From Blasia pusilla (taxonomy: Eukaryota > Marchantiophyta > Marchantiopsida > Blasiales), in the NCBI GenBank assembly GCA_050084515.1, contig CM114274.1:14074001-14138000 (forward strand): a DNA stretch of 64,000 nucleotides. The letters are read 5' to 3'. A program made the position numbers and the translations under genes. How positions within the stretch are numbered: the first letter of the stretch is position 1; the number at the start of each line of letters is the position of its first letter. This document shows positions 45,480 to 56,993 of this stretch, one piece after another. The notes under the pieces are model-generated. The model was not told the origin of the DNA. It saw nothing but the letters and a program-made list of their open reading frames with translations, and ran no database searches.

Positions 45480-46860
45480 CAGTTCCTCAGGAGTTATAGG
45501 AGTTGCTTTGTGTTTAACATGGAGGATTTGGGTATGCTGAAGGGACCGAGGATCCGCATTGAGTTGTCGAGTGATAAGCCGATCTTCCGACAACCCTACA
45601 CGTACAGTGATATGGAGAGGGCTGTGATTTAGAGTAGGAGCCACGACTTGGTTGGAGCAAGACTAGTGGAGATGTCGCATGGGGAGTATGCATCTGCCAC
45701 TTTCATGCCTGCCAAGAAGGATGTGCATGGCAAGCTGGACGGATGGGCAAATGTGTGGGAATTACCAACCTATCAATTGGCAGGCATTTAAGTCCGATAG
45801 GTATGCCATGCCCACCCCTTAGAGATCTTTGATGCGATTGGTCATGCAAAGGTTTTGATTCATTGGATTTTGCGAGCCGGATACCATCAGCTGCCTATCA
45901 AATTGGAGGACACGTAGAAGACCGCATTTTGGGGCATCGATCCTCACGGAAGGATTGTTTGTACCAGTGGCAGTTCTTACCATTTGGGTTAAAGAACGCC
46001 TTGGCTGAGTTTCAAAGGGTCATGGATAGGATCTTGGCTCGTCTGGATTTTGCTAGGTGTTATATTGATGACATCGTAGTCTCTAGCGCCATGGTTGAGG
46101 AGCATGAGCGACATCTAGAGGAGGTGTTTCGACGATTGCAACTACATGGGTTGGAGCTACATCCAAGCAAGTGAAAGTTCTTCTACGACCAGATTGAGTA
46201 CTTGGGTCATACAATATACCGAGGGGGCCTTGGTGTTTAGCAGACAAAGGTAGAGGCTATCTCATGTATTCCACGCCCTACAGATGTGAGCCGTGTTTGC
46301 GCATTCATGAGATTGGCAAACTTCTATCGGCAGTACGTCAAGGGATTCAGTTCGATTGCAAAGCCGATGACCTTGTTGACCAAGGCGGGTCACGAATGGC
46401 ACTAGGGGGATGAGCACAAGCGAGCATTTCAGTTGCTCAAGGATAGGTTGACGTCCGTGCCCATCTTGAGGAGACCGATCAGGGGCCGTCCTTTCTAGTT
46501 GCACATAGATTGGAGTATGTTGGGGCTTGGAGCGGTGCGCACCCAGCATGATGATGAGAGTAGAGAGTTTGTGGTGGCTTACGCTAGCCGCTCGAACAAT
46601 GCTGTAGAGGCAAAGTACAGCTCGTATGAGGGTGAGTGCTTGGCTGCACTGTGGGCTATCGCGCATTTCAAGTGTTACTTATCCGGCAACCCCTTTACCA
46701 TCATCATTGATCATCAACCACTGAAGTGGTTGATGGAGTCCGACAAGCTTATTGCGAAGCTTGCAAGATGGGCTCTGTTGTTGCAGGAGTATGATTCTCA
46801 GGTGGAACATAGACCTGGGACGCTCAACTAGGATGCAGATGGGTTGAGTCATAACCCATG
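45480..46860 (+). pseudogene. Gypsy copy 2 reverse transcriptase and RNase H
   Basis: The RT is strongly broken in its first half (45500-45950). Clear sequence begins at QFLPFGLKNALAEFQRVMDR (about 45970), followed by the catalytic YIDD at 46061-46072. RNase H is open in 46499-46831 with HIDWSMLGLGAV, YEGECLAALWA and IIDHQPLKWLM, then the tether HRPGTLN. Confidence 0.85.
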
Positions 46861-46879
46861 CCGAAGTCGGCCGAGATGC

Positions 46880-48489
46880 AAGCTGGAGCTCAATGGCATA
46901 GAGAGAGTGATGAGGAGTCAGTTCCAAGATGGCACGCGTCAGCCTGTTTAGGCATGTTGGCTATGGAGAGCCAGAGTGTGGAGACTTTGATGGCGAGGTC
47001 TAGTGGAGAGTCCTTGGATCCTAAGGCGAGTGAGGAGACGACAGATGGCCAAGATATTCATGATGATGGAGTAGTCTTGGAGTACTTTCAGACTAAGAAG
47101 CGTTGCAAGCACCGTGGGTGCTAGAGAGCGGATCGGATCCTGGTAAGGCATAGTTCCGTTGGGAGGGGACACATGTTTTGAGGGTTTGGGAGGATGGCGA
47201 GCACGCATAGTGCCGCATCCTTTGCGCAGAGAGCACAACTAGTGCAGCATGCCCATGAGGAGTTGGGTCACTTTGGGGTGAAGCGGGCGTCTGACTTGCT
47301 CAAGATTCAATATTGGTGGCGAGGTATGCAAACTAACGTTCAACAGTTTGTTGCCAAGTGCATGTTGTGTGATCGGGTCCGAGCATCGTTCAATGCTCCG
47401 ACTCCACAATTGCATCCATTACCAATCATGGGCTTAGGATATAGATGGAGTTTGGATTTTGCAGGACCCTTGCCTTTGACGGAGCGTCATAGTCGTTATG
47501 TGTTGGTGATGGTCGAGCACTTCTCAAAGTGGATCGAGTTGGTTGCATTGCTTGACAAAACGAGTGAGGGAGTAGCTCATGCCTTCCTTGATAGAGTGCT
47601 GAGTCATTATGGCGCACCGGCTTAGGTGTTGACAGACCAAGGTACCGAGTTTTGCGGTGAGTTCCAGGCCTTGTGTGATCAAGCGCTGATCGACCATCGC
47701 ACGACTTCGCAAGATCATCCTGAAACGGATGGATTAGCTGAGAGAGTTGTGCAAACGGTGAAGAGGGGTTTATGCAAGTATGGCTTGCAAAGAGGTCACC
47801 TAGGAGATTGGGACCTCCAATTTCCGTGGTTGGCAATGGGATACAGATTCAGCAGGCAGGTATCCTTAGCGTCTTTTTCACCGTACTTGCTACTTTATGG
47901 CCGAGAGCCAGATTTTCTTGCGGCCATTCGTCGAGATGTTGGTGAGATGTTGGACCTTGATGACCCAGATGTATGGATGCGAGCATGTTCTTAGAGGGCT
48001 GAGTTGTTTCAGAGAGTGATGCCCATGGCGTTCGAGAACTTGGCGATTGCGTAGCATCGGGATACGTTGAGGTATGCAACTATTCGGGGTGGTGGTTATC
48101 GACCAACTATCGGGAGGTTTCATCAGGGAGATTATGTCTACTTGCAGCAGACGGCACCGACAATGTTGGATGTGACTGCAGGCCGCACTATCCTAAGAGT
48201 GCATGACGTTTTGCCATCCGGTGTTCTCTTGCTGGAGGGACGCGATGGTAAGGTATGGAAGGACGATGTGCGTAATTGTGCGCCATGTCACCTTCCTAAC
48301 ATTGATGGTATAGTAGATCCGAGCTTAGCAGTAGTTCCTACATGCTTGCGTTGTATGTTGTGTGGTTTTGCTCGTGGTGCAGCCACGATGCTAGTTTGTG
48401 ATGGATGTTCGAGAGGTTGGCATATGGCATGTCTGACACCACCTCTCACTAGGGTTCCTCGGGGACAATGGATATGTCCCAGATGTACA
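46880..48489 (+). pseudogene. Gypsy copy 2 integrase with intact PHD finger
   Basis: The HHCC zinc domain is HAHEELGHFGVKR plus CMLCDR (about 47240-47375). The core is WSLDFAGPLPL (first Asp), LTDQGTEF (second Asp kept, unlike copy 1; about 47627-47650) and DHPETDGLAERVV (Glu region, about 47715). One TAG just before LTDQG (47623-47625) separates the halves. The tail has GDYVYLQQ and WKDDVRNCAPCHLP. It ends with a PHD finger at 48352-48486 that has all Cys/His ligands: CMLC, CDGC, GWHMAC and WICPRC. The stop is at 48490. Confidence 0.9.
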
Positions 48490-48668
48490 TAGAGGAGATA
48501 CTAGGTAGGTTTTGATTCCAACTTTTTTTGTGACATGGATGACAAGATGGCAACTAACGATGGGGCCACATGAGCACACGGCCTTCTTGCTCTTAGCGTC
48601 TAAGAGATGTATGTCATGGTAGGTAGGGATAGATAGCTATCTGGAGTTAGAGGGACCTAATCACCAAC

Positions 48669-48806
48669 TAGGGGGGCGATTGGAGATATTTTAGTACTTC
48701 TTGTCTCGTTGTTTGGATGCCATGAGTTAGCATGGGATCGTGCGTGTTTGTGTGTGTGTTCAGTGACAGCGATGTATGTTGTGTAGCGATGTGTATGCGC
48801 ACGACA
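48669..48806 (+). repeat. Polypurine tract and truncated 3' LTR of gypsy copy 2
   Basis: ctaggggggcgat is followed by a 126-bp block (48681-48806) ending gcgcacgaca. The block matches, inverted, 62729-62860 and 62103-62224. The LTR interior is missing and unrelated sequence follows at 48807. Confidence 0.7.
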
Positions 48807-49194
48807 AGGCCCTTCCCATCCATACTGTGATGCCGACAAAGAATGTTTAGAGACTAGCGGGCATCCTCTCAGATATTCAGAATGGCAAGACCCTACAAAT
48901 GGAGCTAATGATGTAAGTATGAAGTATTGATTGTAAGATAGAAGCATTCTTATATGTACGCATAAAGCATAGCCTGCAAGGTCTTTTTTTTTTCAGCTTT
49001 GTCTATGCAAAGTTGGACATTACCTTAGCAATTGTTTCATATTGCGTTGGTTAGTATGTAACATGGCATATTTATCTACTCATTGACTAGAGAATAATGG
49101 AGTTTACAACCAGCAGGAACCAAAGTTGTGCTACTCCAACTACCATGGATGCAACACACCTTTCAAGTGATAACAAGACTAAACAAGGTAATGT
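48807..49194. other. Spacer with no recognised gene
   Basis: No supported feature. A short open frame starting at 49097 has no recognisable content and runs into the tandem array. Confidence 0.3.
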
Positions 49195-50055
49195 AGAGTG
49201 GAAAGTTCAGTGTGGAGCTTATTTTTCTGTTTCTTGCTTGCTTGAGATCACCTTAGCTTGCTCAAAAGTTCAATCAGAGGCTTACTTACCCAAAAGTTGG
49301 ATCTAAAGCTTATTCTTATGTTTCTAGGATAGTGGAGATCATGAGAGTTTGCTAGAAAGTTGAGGGTAGAGCTGATTCTTATGTTTCTAGTATAGTGGAG
49401 ATGATGAGAGCTTGCTGAAAAGTTCAATCAGAAGCGTACTCTTATGTTTCTAGTATAGTTTAGATCATGAGAGCTCGCTGGAAAGTTAAGTGTAGAGCTT
49501 ATTCTTATGTTTCTTATTAGTGGAGATCATGAGGATTTGCTGGAAAGCTCAAGGTAGAGCTTATTCTTATGTTCTATTATAGTGGAGATGATGAGAGCTT
49601 GCTGAGAATGTCAATCAGAAGCATACTCTTATGTTGGTAGTATAGTTGAGATCATGAGAGCTTGCTGGAAAGTTGAGTGCAGAGCTTATTCTTATGTTTC
49701 TTTTTAGTGGAGATCATGAGAGTTTGCTGGAAAGTTGAGGGTAGAGCTTATTCTTATGTTTCTAGTATAGTGGAGATGATGAGAGCTTGCTGAAAAGTTC
49801 AATCAGAAGCATACTCTTATGTTGGTAGTATAGTTGAGATCATGAGAGCTTTCTGGAAAGTTGAGTGCAGAGCTTATTCTTATGTTTCTTATTATTGGAG
49901 ATCATGAGAGTTTGCTGGAAAGTTGAAGGTAGAGCTTATTCTTATGTTTCTAGTATAGTGGAGATGATGAGAGCTTGCTGAAAAGTTCAAGCAGAAGCTT
50001 ACTCTCATGTTTCTAGTATAGTTACGATCATGAAAGTTTGCTAGAAAGTTGATTG
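49195..50055 (+). repeat. ~62-bp tandem array with ~187-bp triplet higher-order unit
   Basis: About 13-14 monomers of roughly 62 bp, each with cttatgtttct, a tag-tagtggagat-atgagag phrase and gcttgctggaaagtt. The phrase cttatg recurs at about 49313, 49376, 49438, 49501, 49563, 49625, 49688, 49750, 49813, 49876, 49938 and 50000. Every third monomer begins actctta after caatcagaag, the other two attctta after agagctt, giving an A-B-C unit of about 187 bp. Confidence 0.85.
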
Positions 50056-50189
50056 TTTCCCTATCCAACATTGTTTTGCATTTAACGGGCTTCACTTATC
50101 TTTCCTGGAAAGTGTAGAGGAAAACGTGGGAGCGGGTCTCGTCGCACTAAGCGAGACTAGTGGCAAAAAGAGACCAAGGAGCGAGACAT

Positions 50190-52410
50190 ACGCCATCTCC
50201 TTCCTAGGTGTGAGTTGCTAGAGATAGGGTGGACAGACCCAAATGCACCTAGTTATGAGACATGGCTTTCTAATTTGAAGGTATTCACTTTGCGGTATTT
50301 GGATGTCCCTTATGTGGACATAGATAGACAAGAAAGTCTAAGTATGGTCACTATAAGATCACATATGGAAGAGGCATGGGAGTTTATGGGAGGCGCGAGG
50401 TTGTCTCTTGATTGTTTGAGGAAGAAAACTGCAACATTGTTGAAGAATGAGTGGTATGTTATGAAAATTATTGGATAAACCATGGTGAGCACTGCTCCGT
50501 ACAATGCCACCTTGAAGCAAAACCTCCTCAATGGGAGCCCTTGGTAGACTATTGGATGTTGGATGCCGCCAAAACAAAAGCAAAAGTGATGAGAGATGCA
50601 AGAGAGCAAGTTGAGAAGACAAATCCTTTTGGACGGTCTGGAGCACCATATGTACATGTCAGAGTTGTGAGATCTCTTCTCCTTGAACCTTCTAAGTAGA
50701 GATGCATTCATGTGAAAGTGTTTGTGGACTAATAGTTGATAGTTTTAACTCATGTAATACCTATCATGGAAGTTAACTTACTTGTGTTCTTTCTATGTGT
50801 GTTATTATAGGAGATAACAACATCAGCGACATCTAGGGACCTAGATGGCATTGGTGTATATGCGGGAGTTGTGAGATTTCTTGTCCATGAACCTTCTAAG
50901 TCGAGATGTCCCATGTGTGATAGTGTTTATGGATATATAGCATTGATAGATTTGACTCATATAATGCCTTTCATATAAGTTAAGTTTGTCATGTTACTTC
51001 TCTAATAGACTATGTGTGTTATTACAGGAGAAAACAATATCAGCGGCATCTAGGGACCTAGATGGCAATATTGTACCATCGAGTGGTACTCTTTTGAGTG
51101 GAGGTGCAAAGGTAGGTAAAGCATACGCTGAGATTAACCTGATCTTGATATTTCTAGTTGATAACTTGTAATTTATGAACAAAAATTTGAAAGCCAAGAT
51201 ATAAACCTGACAAATTGCATCCTTTGTTTCTTTGGTAGACGGTTGACTCACGTATCACTTACCAAATGGCATTGGAAAAGCAAGAAAGAAAATGGAATGC
51301 AAATTTGCAAGCCATGAGAACTTCCATCGAGGAGAAGATGGATAAGAATAAGGTGGATTCTACCAACAAAATGACAGATCAATTCACTGAGTTGGCAAAG
51401 GTGGTGGCAGATCTTGCAAAGTTAGTGAACCGAGGTCGCTCAAGTAAGGATCTCTCAAGTTAAGATGGAGTCCATGGAGATTTATAGTGTGATTGGATCT
51501 CACGCGGTATTGGATCATTCTCTAACATATACTTTCACATTATGTAGGCGGAGTAACTTCATCACATGTATTTGGTCCTGATAAAAAAATTGAGTAGGAG
51601 AAGATTGGTATGCTTCCTAAAGCAACTCAAGGAAAAGGTAGGTAAAACCAGATACCTTAGTTTATATATTCATGTTTCAATAATTCCTACTTCACAAGAG
51701 TATGAAGTTTTGTGTGGTAAATATAAATTTGGATGGACTTGTAGGGTTGCAAAAGAAAAGAAAGGCCCCTGCACACCAGGTCTCATCGACTATTCATGCT
51801 AGTGAAACCGGAGCAAAGGGTAAGTTCTGATTTTATTACACCATGATGGGAGTCTTGAGTGTCAATAAATGCACCCAACAAAGCATGTAAGCTCATGCAA
51901 TAGTTCTGATATAGAGCAAGTGTATATAATTTTATTCATTTTATTGGTGGAGATGATGTATATATGGTTAAAAAGATGGTTACTTTGAACCCTAAATATT
52001 TGTCAGACAGATGGAGTGATACTTCTACTTGCAATTTTAGAATGAATAATACTGCTGGAAATACAAAGAGTGTCAAGTAGACATATGAGTGTGAATTCTG
52101 ATCTTCATTTCATAGTTGTAATTTCACTAATGTGTATGTAGTATTCTTGAAAGCTATTCTTTCCCAACCCTTTGTTTTCTCCATTTCCTTATTGAGTGGC
52201 AGGAAAAGGAATGGAAGCAGATTTTGAATTCAAGCAAGGAAATCCTTCCTCTCTTGCTGGAATTCAATTGCAGGTTTCTTCTCCCTTGAACAAAAAATTG
52301 AAGACTATTAGGGTGCAGTCTGAGCCTGCAAGTGATGGTAATAAGAGTGAACCAAAGTCAGGTGGTGAGAAGAAGAAGACAAGGGTGCTTGCTCACATTA
52401 TTGGGTGATT
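50190..52410 (+). pseudogene. Possible plant transposase-associated (En/Spm-like) gene remnant
   Basis: I do not recognise this with certainty. The open frame 50215-50478 (WTDPNAPSYETWLSNLKVFTL) is followed in a shifted frame by WEPLVDYWMLDAAKTKAKVM and KTNPFGRSGAPYVH (about 50535-50660). That phrase pattern resembles plant proteins of the Ptta/En/Spm transposase-associated family, which have a W-x-x-L-V-x-Y-W helix, basic residues, then a G-S-rich turn. Further exon-like pieces follow short AT-rich introns: TISAASRDLDGN (51033), a coiled-coil-like block at 51266-51463 (KEQERKWNANLQAM type, MTDQFTELAKVVADLAKLV), and 52196-52408 (Lys/Ser-rich). No catalytic transposase domain is seen. Confidence 0.35.
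50690..51065 (+). repeat. Tandem duplication of an intron-exon unit
   Basis: The segment from ctaagtagagatg to gacctagatggcat (50690-50856) is repeated as ctaagtcgagatg to gacctagatggcaa (50895-51066). Both contain a pyrimidine-AG acceptor (tattatag, tattacag) directly before gaga-aacaa-atcagcg, so a small exon and its upstream intron were duplicated. Confidence 0.6.
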
Positions 52411-53050
52411 TATAGCACATTGAATAGAATCCAAAATTGTAGTTTGAATATGGATTTTGAAGAAAGGATTAGCTTGAGTGGGCCATGAATGCCAACACTT
52501 GACCGTTTAGTGCATAAAATATGTGAATGACTTATCAAATGCTAATAAATCCTCCATCACTGTTTAATATAAAATATGTTGGTTGTATGTTTCAATTAGC
52601 TACAGATAGATGATGAGGTGTCACTCACCGAACCAGGAAACATGGGTACTACGTGCTGCTTTGAAATCTGCAATTCAGCCTGATTTCAAATTGTGGCAGC
52701 CAAACGAAGAAGATGATCCCCCACATTATGTTTTGGGGGATGTTGTAGGATCATAAGTATTGTGGTCTTAAATCAACCTGAAGAAGAGGATTGATTGATT
52801 TTCATTATGTGACAAGATAAGACTAATTTTGTGAAATCGTCGTGAAGCTAGAGCATATATAACTTGCTTCCTTTTGATTTGGAGTAAAAGATTTTTTTTC
52901 CTTTCATTTTACATGATGAGGTCTCAAGTTAATTATTGTTGGTTGAATGTTTATGAGTAGAACTATGATTTGGGTTCATGATATTTAGCAATGTCTCTAA
53001 ATATCTTCTTGTTGATTGCCATCCTCATTGAATGTATGTAACCAATTCCA
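52411..53050. other. AT-rich spacer, nothing recognised
   Basis: No supported gene, repeat or structural RNA seen. Confidence 0.3.
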
Positions 53051-53059
53051 AATCATCCC

Positions 53060-53690
53060 CCATAGACACATCATGACTGGAATTAGTGACTCAAAACATA
53101 GATTAGGTCATGATGTAAGTCAATCCATGAGTCATTTCGTGACTCTTTAATCACAATTTGACTAATTCCATGAATCACGTCATGATCAACAACAATCCTT
53201 TACTCCTAGTGTGAGTGATTATGTGACTAACTTTGGCATAAAATACTTTAATCAAATTCCAACACTTTAATATCATAAATAAATGTCAACCATTACATGA
53301 CTATAATCTCTCACAAGTAAAAATATTTTGAATTCATAGGAGTTGGTGAGTCACAAGAGAAATATTTTAGTCATTCAATGACTACTCATGACTAGCTTGA
53401 GTCACTTCACGACTCAAACCAGTAACAAAAATAATTAAAAAGGGCCTTTTACAACTTTATTAGTCACAAATTGAAATTACTGAGTCATATAATGACTCAT
53501 ATTCAATTTTCGACATGATTACAATAATTGCATTGGTGACGTGGACTAAACACTTCAGATTGATGACATGGAATTATACGTCAATGATGACGTGCAATAT
53601 TCGTGCTTTTTGTTGTTTTGTCCATGTCATGCATCTATTATGCAGGCTCATGAGTCATCTATTCATGACTCGTGTTTGCTATCTTGAGTT
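53060..53690. repeat. Cluster of TGACTC/GAGTCA motifs
   Basis: The heptamer-like motifs tgactc, gagtca, catgac and gtcatg occur about two dozen times in 630 bp, several as inverted pairs (gagtcatttcgtgactc, gagtcacttcacgactc, gagtcatataatgactc, gagtcatctattcatgactc). These are GCN4/bZIP-type half sites, but the regularity suggests a decayed short inverted-repeat family. No gene is nearby. Confidence 0.6.
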
Positions 53691-53724
53691 AGGGGACCCA
53701 ACCGCTGCCCTAGAAGTGCGGTTA

Positions 53725-54475
53725 TGTGGTCTCGATGTATATCGGGAGTGTGTTTTGTTTATGGATGGATTGACCCATTTGTTGGGAAGATTGGTGTTTT
53801 ATGGTGTGTAGATGTGACCAACGATGTGGGTTGTGTACGGATGTGTATGCTCACAAAAACTATCACATCTTAGTAGCTGGTAGGTAGAGATCTATCGGAG
53901 CAACAACATAGTGAGCTAGCGAATTTTCTTGAGTGTAACTTCGTCCCAAAGTGTCGGATGAGATTGAGGATAAGTCCGTTGTGTTAGGAACGTTGTTTCT
54001 AACGATTTTCCTATTTTGGTCTTTTGACCTAAGTGACTTTTTGAGCAAAGTCACCCCCTCTGCTAACCTATGCGTGTAGGTTACCAGGAAGATTGCTATT
54101 TTTAGTTAAGAGCCTTTTGGCTCTTCCCAAATCTATATAAGGGAGGAAAATGGCTTTCTCAAGCCATCTTTTTCATGTTGGGCCGTTGGAGCACCTCTCT
54201 TGCTTATGTGTGAGGTAGGAACTAGGGTGCTAGTGTCCGGATTCCCTCATAGTGGAGGGTGAACGAGGCTTGATATGCTGATGTAGATTCACGAGTGGAG
54301 TTTTAGGCCGGGTGTGCCGTTTCTACTCTGATTTTGTTGTGTGGTCTCGATGTATATACGGGAGTGTATTTTGTTTATGGATGGATCGACCCATGTGTTG
54401 GGAAGATAGATGTTGTGTGGTGTGTAGATGTGACCAACGATGTGGGTTGTGTAGCGATCGATGTGCATGCGTACA
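53725..54475 (+). repeat. Gypsy-family LTR with terminal direct repeats
   Basis: A 751-bp LTR (TGTGG...TACA). The first 131 bp (53725-53855) and the last 136 bp (54340-54475) are direct repeats of each other, starting tgtggtctcgatgtatat. A TATA box (tctatataaggg) lies at about 54132. Upstream, at 53684-53724, a short remnant matches the gypsy sequence before the polypurine tract (gagttaggggacccaaccg). So this is the 3' end of an otherwise deleted element. Confidence 0.65.
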
Positions 54476-54972
54476 AGATAACTTGCGTGCTAACCTTCGA
54501 TTTCATCTTCCTCTTTCTTATAAGTTAAAGATTTTTTTCAATTTTTCCTCTACGCTATAATGACACAACCATCAAAGGAAACATTTAAGGGTCATGCTCT
54601 ACAAAAAAAAACACAAAACTTTACATAATCCAATTTCTAACCACTTGAAAGCTCCTTCCCACCAAAATTAAATGGTAAACCGTTGTATTCTAAAAGGATT
54701 CAAAGGAATATTACACGGAGGAAAGAAGGTCGAGGTGAGAGATAGATCGAAGAGATACCTCGAGGTGCAAGGAGGAGGATAGATGGCAGCCAAAATGTGT
54801 TCCCTCGTGGTTGTCTATGCTCCGTCATTAGCACTAAGCTGCAAAACGCACAAGACTACGTCGTCATCCCTTATATAGGATGTGGGAGAGTAGAGAAATC
54901 AGTTGTGAAGAGGCTCCATATGCTCCCCTCATGCTCCTCTCCCCGCTAGAGTAGAGAGGCTGCAATTGTGCC

Positions 54973-54975
<3 letters not shown>

Positions 54976-55023
<48 letters not shown>
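54976..55023. repeat. (CT)n microsatellite
   Basis: An uninterrupted run of about 24 CT dinucleotides. The open frame across it on the minus strand is an artefact of the repeat. Confidence 0.97.
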
Positions 55024-55025
<2 letters not shown>

Positions 55026-55534
55026 CACTAGAAACGAATGCGGCATATGATCCCACATGTCACATGACCTTCCATGAGCTTTTGTTCTATTGATCCATCG
55101 TGGGTCATTCAATTGGGATAGTAAGACCCAACCACTGTTCTTTGCGAACGGAGAAAGAAATTGCACTTGTAATACGAAGAGAGAAAGAATAGTCATCCCC
55201 ACTTGAGGTGAGGCACACGAATTAATCTAGAACTTCAAATTTTTAATTTTGTGAAATGAAGATTAAGATTAAAAAATACTAGATTAAGACTAGAATTTAT
55301 GATTGTCCATAGCACGGGTAGTCTTACTAGTGGGAAGAAATTAGCTAGGCAAAGACGAAGCGTCTCGATTTCTCATTGAGATTTTCTATGTAGATGCAAG
55401 GGGGAGAAATTCGGAAATACAATAGAGGGAACAATTTGGTAATGGGAAAGTGGAAGTTAAATTGAAGGAAGGAAGGAAATCGACATAAGAACGGAGATAG
55501 AGAGCAACATTCGGCAGTGGTAATCTATATTATT

Positions 55535-55760
55535 ATTGGAGAGTGCCTTCTTGATTTGCAAACAACTCTCTGTTTGACATGTGGTAATTAGGGAGAGTGC
55601 CTTCTTGATTTGCAAACACCTCTCTATTTGACATGTGGTAACTAGGGAGCAAGAAAAAAATTTCTCCTTTACAAAAGCAAGAAAAATATCTACATTATTA
55701 TTGGAGATTGTCTTCTTGATTTACAAACACTTTGTTTGGCATGTGGTAACCGGGCAAAAA
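55535..55760. repeat. Three copies of a ~60-bp dispersed repeat
   Basis: The unit ggaga-tg-cttcttgattt-caaacac-tct-tttg-catgtggtaa occurs at about 55539-55590, 55591-55650 and 55699-55750. An inverted relative lies at about 59640-59700 (cacgtgg...tttgaaaattaagaagacattctccc). The P450 gene is between them. It may be debris of a MITE-like family. Confidence 0.55.
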
Positions 55761-56993
55761 CAAATGTTTCCTATATTAAGGACAGCAAGAAAAATGTGGT
55801 GTCCATGATTAATCCCTTCATTCCAATGCATGGAGGGGCCGCCCACTAGTATGGAAAAGTCAAAACTAGATTTATGTAAATCCAAGACTTCATACAATCT
55901 CAAACCATCAAAGAACTAGACAAAAGCAAAGGAGAAAGAAAACAGCTTGTGAATCATTGCAAAGAATTCCTGAAATAGGGAGATCCAATGCCTTTGCCTC
56001 CTGTAAAGAAGATAAATAAATCGCCAAATCCTGCAATTAGACCTAGGTCACAACACCCTGGCTGTAGTGATTTTTCACTTATAGAACCAGAGCTCTCATA
56101 ATCTCAACATACGCAAGACTGTTGAGCAGCTCACAAAAAGATCCGTTTTGGAATTACAGGTGAGGTAGGAGGACAAACCATCCGACCCCTGTTTTCAACG
56201 ATTGGATGATTTACGTCATGAAACGCGTGTGGTATTGTTGGTGTCTGAGTGTTTAATAGGTTGGCTGCACTCCGCAAGCTCCACACTGTAGCGACGGTGT
56301 TCAGCTGCCGAATTAACTGGTGGTTTATGGAGTTAAACGGCAAGCCATTACTCGCGATGTCTGAACTTGTTTGTGTTGATCGGCAGTTACTTTCGATGTC
56401 AGAACCATTAGATAACAAATATTCATCGGACAGGGAAAATGGTCGCAGGACAGGTGAGCTCCCAAGAGTTCAGCGAAAGTGCCTGCTACGAAAATTGACC
56501 GATCGCCGTAGGGTTTCATCGATCAAATCGTTACGAAAATCCCTAGAATAAAAAATACCAATTTAACTCCTGCTAAGGAACGGGTTTTATACAAGAAAAC
56601 GATCTATAGATTATAAGACAGGACCTCATCTTTCTAACTATCCGCATTAAGTCCTCAGAATTTCTATGCGCTAGGAAAGAACCAAGTGAACGATCTGATC
56701 TACAAGAACCGTGGTGCTCGAATCAAGGAAAAGTCCCCGCTGTTGGTGTCGTTCACGGGCTCTGCCTTCATATTCAAGAATGAAGAAAACCGCCTGATTT
56801 CGATCCAGTGTAAAAATTTGGATATGAAGGTGTCGCGGTAAGCTAGTCTAGATGAATCTTTAATACCTTCAAGCTGCTCTTGGAAGTATATGAGCCATCA
56901 GTGCCGATTTGTCGAGGGTCGGTCAGCGGATTCAATATACAAATGAAAATGAAGCTGTCCAGAGTAATTCATCAGGTGCTACGCATGTTGGAT

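Larger units (their letters stand above)
41784..48806 (+). mobile_element. Ty3/gypsy element copy 2, main part
   Basis: Continuation of the element that begins at 13302: rest of gag, protease, C5 methyltransferase, RT, RNase H, integrase, PHD finger, polypurine tract and a 126-bp stub of the 3' LTR (48681-48806). It is colinear with copy 1 throughout. GC content is slightly higher and the lesions are different. Confidence 0.9.

Noticed and set aside
54864-55202. 112-residue minus-strand open frame
   Set aside because: It spans the CT microsatellite; the Arg/Glu run is the repeat being translated.
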